From Kordia sp039026955 (GTDB lineage Bacteria; Bacteroidota; Bacteroidia; Flavobacteriales; Flavobacteriaceae): a stretch of 64,000 nt of DNA. Shown here one piece after another: positions 61,158 through 64,000 of this stretch. Made by a program: the position numbers and the translations under genes. The notes below the pieces were generated by a model, which made no database searches, was not told the DNA's origin, and saw only the letters and a list, made by a program, of their open reading frames with translations. Position 1 is the stretch's first letter. Each line of letters opens with the position of its first letter. The stretch is from the NCBI GenBank assembly GCA_039026955.1, contig JBCCLH010000012.1, forward strand, positions 62,001 through 126,000. Direction: 5' to 3'.

Positions 61158-62051
61158 ATGAACCCACCAAAACCACTACACAAAGGAGCCACTGTTGGCA
61201 TTGTTTCGACGGCTCGTAAGATTTCGATTGCTGAAATTGAAGCTGCTATTGCCTTGCTACACAATTGGGATTTGAAAGTTGTTCTTGGAACGACGATTGA
61301 GCTAGAAGATCACCAATTTGCAGGTGATGATCGGACACGCGCACAGAATTTTCAACAGTTTATGGACGATGATAGCATTGACGCCATTTGGTGTGCACGC
61401 GGCGGTTATGGAACGATTCGCATCATAGATCAATTAGATTTTTCAAGATTTGTACAGCATCCAAAATGGATTATTGGCTATTCGGATGTGACCGTTTTGC
61501 ATAGTAAAGGACAGCAATTGGGCTTTGAAACGTTGCACGCTACGATGCCTATTAACATTCCAAATAATAGTGCAATGGCTTTGGGAAGTCTGAAAGCACT
61601 GCTTTTCGGCGAAAGTCTACAGTATACAATTCCAGCAACTGATTCTAATAAGAAAGGAGAAGCTACAGGCAAATTGATCGGTGGAAATTTGAGCATGTTG
61701 TACAGCATGCTAGGTTCGGATTTGAGTTTGGATACGGATGGAAAAATTCTTTTTGTAGAAGATTTAGACGAATATCTCTACCATATTGATCGCATGTTGA
61801 TGAACTTAAAACGCAACGGATATTTTGAAAATTTAGCAGGATTGATCGTAGGTGGCATGACCGATATGCACGATAATACCATTCCGTTTGGAAAGAATGT
61901 ACATGAAATTATTTTAGATATCACTGCTGAATACGATTTTCCAATTTGCTTCAACTTTCCTGCGGGACATTTGGATGATAATCGTGCGTTGGTTTTTGGG
62001 AGGAAGGTTACTTTGCAGGTTGCTTCTGAAGTTGTATTAGATATGGGATGA
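61158..62051 (+). CDS. LD-carboxypeptidase (S66 family)
   Basis: 297 aa. GATVGIVSTARKIS start, AIWCARGGYGTIRI, nucleophile Ser in WIIGYSDVTVLH, then VEDLDEYLYHIDRML (Glu) and PAGHLDDNRAL (His). These are the MccF/LdcA motifs. It removes the terminal D-Ala from tetrapeptides in peptidoglycan recycling or, in some relatives, cleaves peptide-nucleotide antibiotics. No signal, so cytosolic. Confidence 0.94.
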   Translation: MNPPKPLHKGATVGIVSTARKISIAEIEAAIALLHNWDLKVVLGTTIELEDHQFAGDDRTRAQNFQQFMDDDSIDAIWCARGGYGTIRIIDQLDFSRFVQHPKWIIGYSDVTVLHSKGQQLGFETLHATMPINIPNNSAMALGSLKALLFGESLQYTIPATDSNKKGEATGKLIGGNLSMLYSMLGSDLSLDTDGKILFVEDLDEYLYHIDRMLMNLKRNGYFENLAGLIVGGMTDMHDNTIPFGKNVHEIILDITAEYDFPICFNFPAGHLDDNRALVFGRKVTLQVASEVVLDMG

Positions 62052-62460
62052 ATGTGTTAATTTGATGATTTGAAAATGTACCAACGCTTGTTTCAAAGGC
62101 GATTCTTGCTTTGATTTATTGAGATTGCTAGGACTATGTCTTGAAATGACGAATTATAACCAGAACTTGAACCCGAAATTGAATCTGAAACTCCAAACGT
62201 CAGTTCGAGTGTTTTTGGAGCATAGCGAACATAAAAATGTATCGAGAACAGCTTTGATTCTGCTAGCTTATAAGTCGAATAGTTTACTTTGAAAATAATT
62301 CAGCATTCAAAATTTAGCATTTAAAATTTCGAGTTTCGAAGTACTTCTCGATACATTTTTTTCGTTCCTCAAAAAACACTCGAAGTGACGTTTGTAAATC
62401 GAAATTGAATCTGAAACTCCAAACGTCAGTTCTGTAAAGGTTTTTAATTTGTTAATTTGA
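62052..62460. repeat. Mixed dispersed repeats before the tandem array
   Basis: It contains degenerate relatives of the tandem unit (62073-62150), CAAACGTCAGTTCGAGTGTTT, a near-inverse copy around 62335-62400 (CGAAGTACTTCTCGATACATTTTTTTCG) and another CCAAACGTCAGTT. The two inverse parts could fold into a long hairpin (62200-62400). No gene. Confidence 0.65.
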
Positions 62461-63008
62461 AAATGTACCAATGCTTGTTTCAAAGAGAAGTATTGCTTTG
62501 ATTTACACAGATTGCCGCGCTATCGCTCGCAAAGACGTATCAAACACATCTAAAATCTAATAGCGAAGCGCATCTACTAATGTACCAATTTGAAAATGTA
62601 GCAATGCTTGTTTCAAAGGCGAGTCTTGCTTTGATTTAGGGAGATTGCCACGCTATCGCTCGCAAAGACGTATCAGACACATCTAAAATCTAATATCAAA
62701 GCGCATCTACTAATGTGCCAATTTGAAAATGTAGCAATGCTTGTTTCAAAGGCGATTCTTGCTTTGATTTAAGGAGATTGCCACGCTATCGCTCGCAAAG
62801 ACGTATCAGACACATCTAAAATCTAATATCAAAGCGCATCTACTAATGTACCAATTTGAAAATTTGAAAATGTAGTAACGCTTGTTTCAAAGGCGATTCT
62901 TGCTTTGATTTAGGGAGATTGCCACGCTATCGCTCGCAAAGACGTATCACACACATCTAAAATCTAATATCAAAGCGCATCTACCAATGCACCAATTTGA
63001 AAATTTGA
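62461..63008. repeat. Four tandem 133-141 bp repeats
   Basis: Units begin at 62461, 62594, 62727 and 62868 (periods 133, 133, 141, and 141 to 63009). Each has AATGTA-CAATGCTTGTTTCA, CTTGCTTTGATTTA, GATTGCCACGCTATCGCTCG, CAAAGACGTATCA, and AAATCTAATATCAAAGCGCATC. The 8-bp longer units carry a duplicated AATTTGAA. The GATTGCC...GACG portion is the inverse of the repeat at 15189 and 34592. No gene. Confidence 0.9.
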
Positions 63009-63059
63009 AAATGTATCAATGCTATTAAATGACACTTACAAACTCACCAACTAAAATAC

Positions 63060-63149
63060 TAAAATACCAAGAGCGTGAGCAATACTAAAGCGAAGCGTGT
63101 CTAACAGGCGAAGCCGATACTAAAAATCTAAAAGCAAAGCGCGTCTAAT
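63060..63149. repeat. Dispersed repeat, inverse of 57.97-58.08 kb
   Basis: ACCAAGAGCGTGAGCAATAC and CTAACAGGCGAAGCCGATACT match the reverse complement of the region after the TPR-like gene. Confidence 0.65.
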
Positions 63150-63938
63150 TTAATCTTCCTTCTGACTCAACAAAAACAAATAATCTCCTGTGCGGTTTTC
63201 GTATTTTTTGATAATATTGAGAATTTCTCCTGACGCAATGTCTTTTTTGAGTTCTGCCAATCCTTTTTGAACTTCATCTTGATGTGCCAAATGTGAAAAA
63301 GAGGAAATTCCGTTGCGAATGTTGGCGTCTAAATACATGCTTGGATCGTGCTTTCCAACATATAAGAAATGATCTTTTAAATCGGGTTGAATAAAGTATC
63401 TTTCTGTAAAAATATCTTTAAAACCAGCTGTTTCCATTGCTTTGGTAATTTTTTCTAACGATGGCATTTGTTGTATGGAAGCTTCCATCATTTTTGGAAA
63501 ATAATGATTCAACCAATAACCTTTCATTTGTTCGGGAGTTGCTGTGAAGAATACTACATTTGTATACTTTTTCATCACTCGAAATAATTCGGAAAAGCCT
63601 TTTTCCAAATCGCTCCAATGGTGTAAGGTTAAGGTTCCTACAACACCTTCCACACGGTTATCTTCGATGGGAATGTCTTCAGCAATTCCTTTACGCCATA
63701 TAATGTTTGGGTAATTGTTTTGCGCTTCGGTTAGCATTTTTTCGGAAGGATCAATTCCGATGAATTTGGTGACTTTATTGTGGAGTTTTGAAGTGTAATT
63801 TCCGGTGCCGCAACCAATATCTAAATACCAACCTTTTTGGATTGGGTTGAGATGATACTGCAATCGGTCGAGTATGAAAGGATCGGCTTTTCGGGTATTG
63901 TTGTATCCTCTTCCAATGAGATCGTACTTTACTTTCAT
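63150..63938 (-). CDS. Class I SAM-dependent methyltransferase
   Basis: 262 aa. WYLDIGCGTGNYTSKL is SAM motif I (about residue 37-50), GIDPSEKMLTEA motif II, and VVGTLTLHHWSDLEKGF motif IV, with PSLEKITKAMETAGFKDI in the C-terminal part. It resembles the UbiE/Methyltransf_11 group. Substrate not predictable. The ATG at 63938 follows GCCGCCACATG-type sequence on the minus strand, and the window ends 62 bp upstream. Confidence 0.9.
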   Translation of the reverse strand: MKVKYDLIGRGYNNTRKADPFILDRLQYHLNPIQKGWYLDIGCGTGNYTSKLHNKVTKFIGIDPSEKMLTEAQNNYPNIIWRKGIAEDIPIEDNRVEGVVGTLTLHHWSDLEKGFSELFRVMKKYTNVVFFTATPEQMKGYWLNHYFPKMMEASIQQMPSLEKITKAMETAGFKDIFTERYFIQPDLKDHFLYVGKHDPSMYLDANIRNGISSFSHLAHQDEVQKGLAELKKDIASGEILNIIKKYENRTGDYLFLLSQKED

Positions 63939-64000
63939 GTGGCGGCGGTTTAGGTGTTAGTCTTTACAACATAGCACGACGCAAAAAGCATCCGTAAGCG

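Noticed and set aside
62461..63008. Possible CRISPR array
   Set aside because: The 133-141 bp units are conserved throughout with no unique spacers, and there are no cas genes nearby.

Overview
The window looks like a chromosomal segment of an AT-rich marine-type Flavobacteriaceae (Bacteroidetes). The evidence is the fused ccoNO oxidase gene, the fused serB-serA gene, the small tail-less SSB, sparse Shine-Dalgarno signals, many SPII lipoproteins, and numerous short palindromic intergenic repeats. A Kordia-like organism would fit, but the genus cannot be proved from sequence reading alone. I saw no tRNA, rRNA or CRISPR array.

Layout. 0-2.3 kb is an accessory patch: three small unknown genes, a decayed IS1595-type transposase remnant and an SSB gene. 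2.3-7.7 kb is a minus-strand block: an AraC regulator, a C45-type acyltransferase/hydrolase lipoprotein, a secreted serine hydrolase, and an FKBP-beta-lactamase-fold fusion lipoprotein. This block is flanked by a 33-bp exact direct repeat derived from the ssb terminator, so it looks inserted. 7.8-11 kb is a plus-strand operon: an MRJP/SMP-30-like lipoprotein gene broken by one TGA, a Crp/Fnr regulator, a haloalkane dehalogenase and a flavodoxin-fold oxidoreductase.

12-32 kb is a low-oxygen respiration region: an FNR-like regulator divergent from ccoI, then ccoS-ccoNO-ccoQ-ccoP-ccoG-fixH-TauE/SafE. After these come a GCS2-CBS fusion with an AstE-like hydrolase, a CBS protein, universal stress proteins and hemN. 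Four near-identical palindromes (ATGAY-N4-RTCAT) sit upstream of fnr/ccoI, ccoS, GCS2-CBS/CBS and hemN, and suggest one FNR regulon. A GNAT-like/HTH-like overlapping gene pair (28.2-29.2 kb) resembles a toxin-antitoxin unit.

32-49 kb holds a YiiX-like amidase, polyphosphate kinase, an esterase, a TPR sensor kinase with a LytTR regulator, and a candidate peptide-modification cluster at 39.2-41.8 kb. That cluster is a Ser/Thr/Gly-rich secreted peptide with a Cys-bracketed C-terminus, a DUF5819-like protein, an HTTM (vitamin-K-carboxylase-like) membrane protein and a DCC thiol oxidoreductase. It is followed by an M23 peptidase, small unknown genes, a Tat-type epimerase, a frameshifted PfkB kinase, a membrane-anchored ubiquitin-like protein and a hemolysin-III protein.

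49-64 kb is mostly housekeeping: serB-serA, leuACDB, a TPR-like protein, ferritin, metG, an LD-carboxypeptidase and a methyltransferase. A 1.1-kb non-coding stretch at 62.05-63.15 kb contains four tandem 133-141 bp repeats made of the same repeat families scattered elsewhere in the window.
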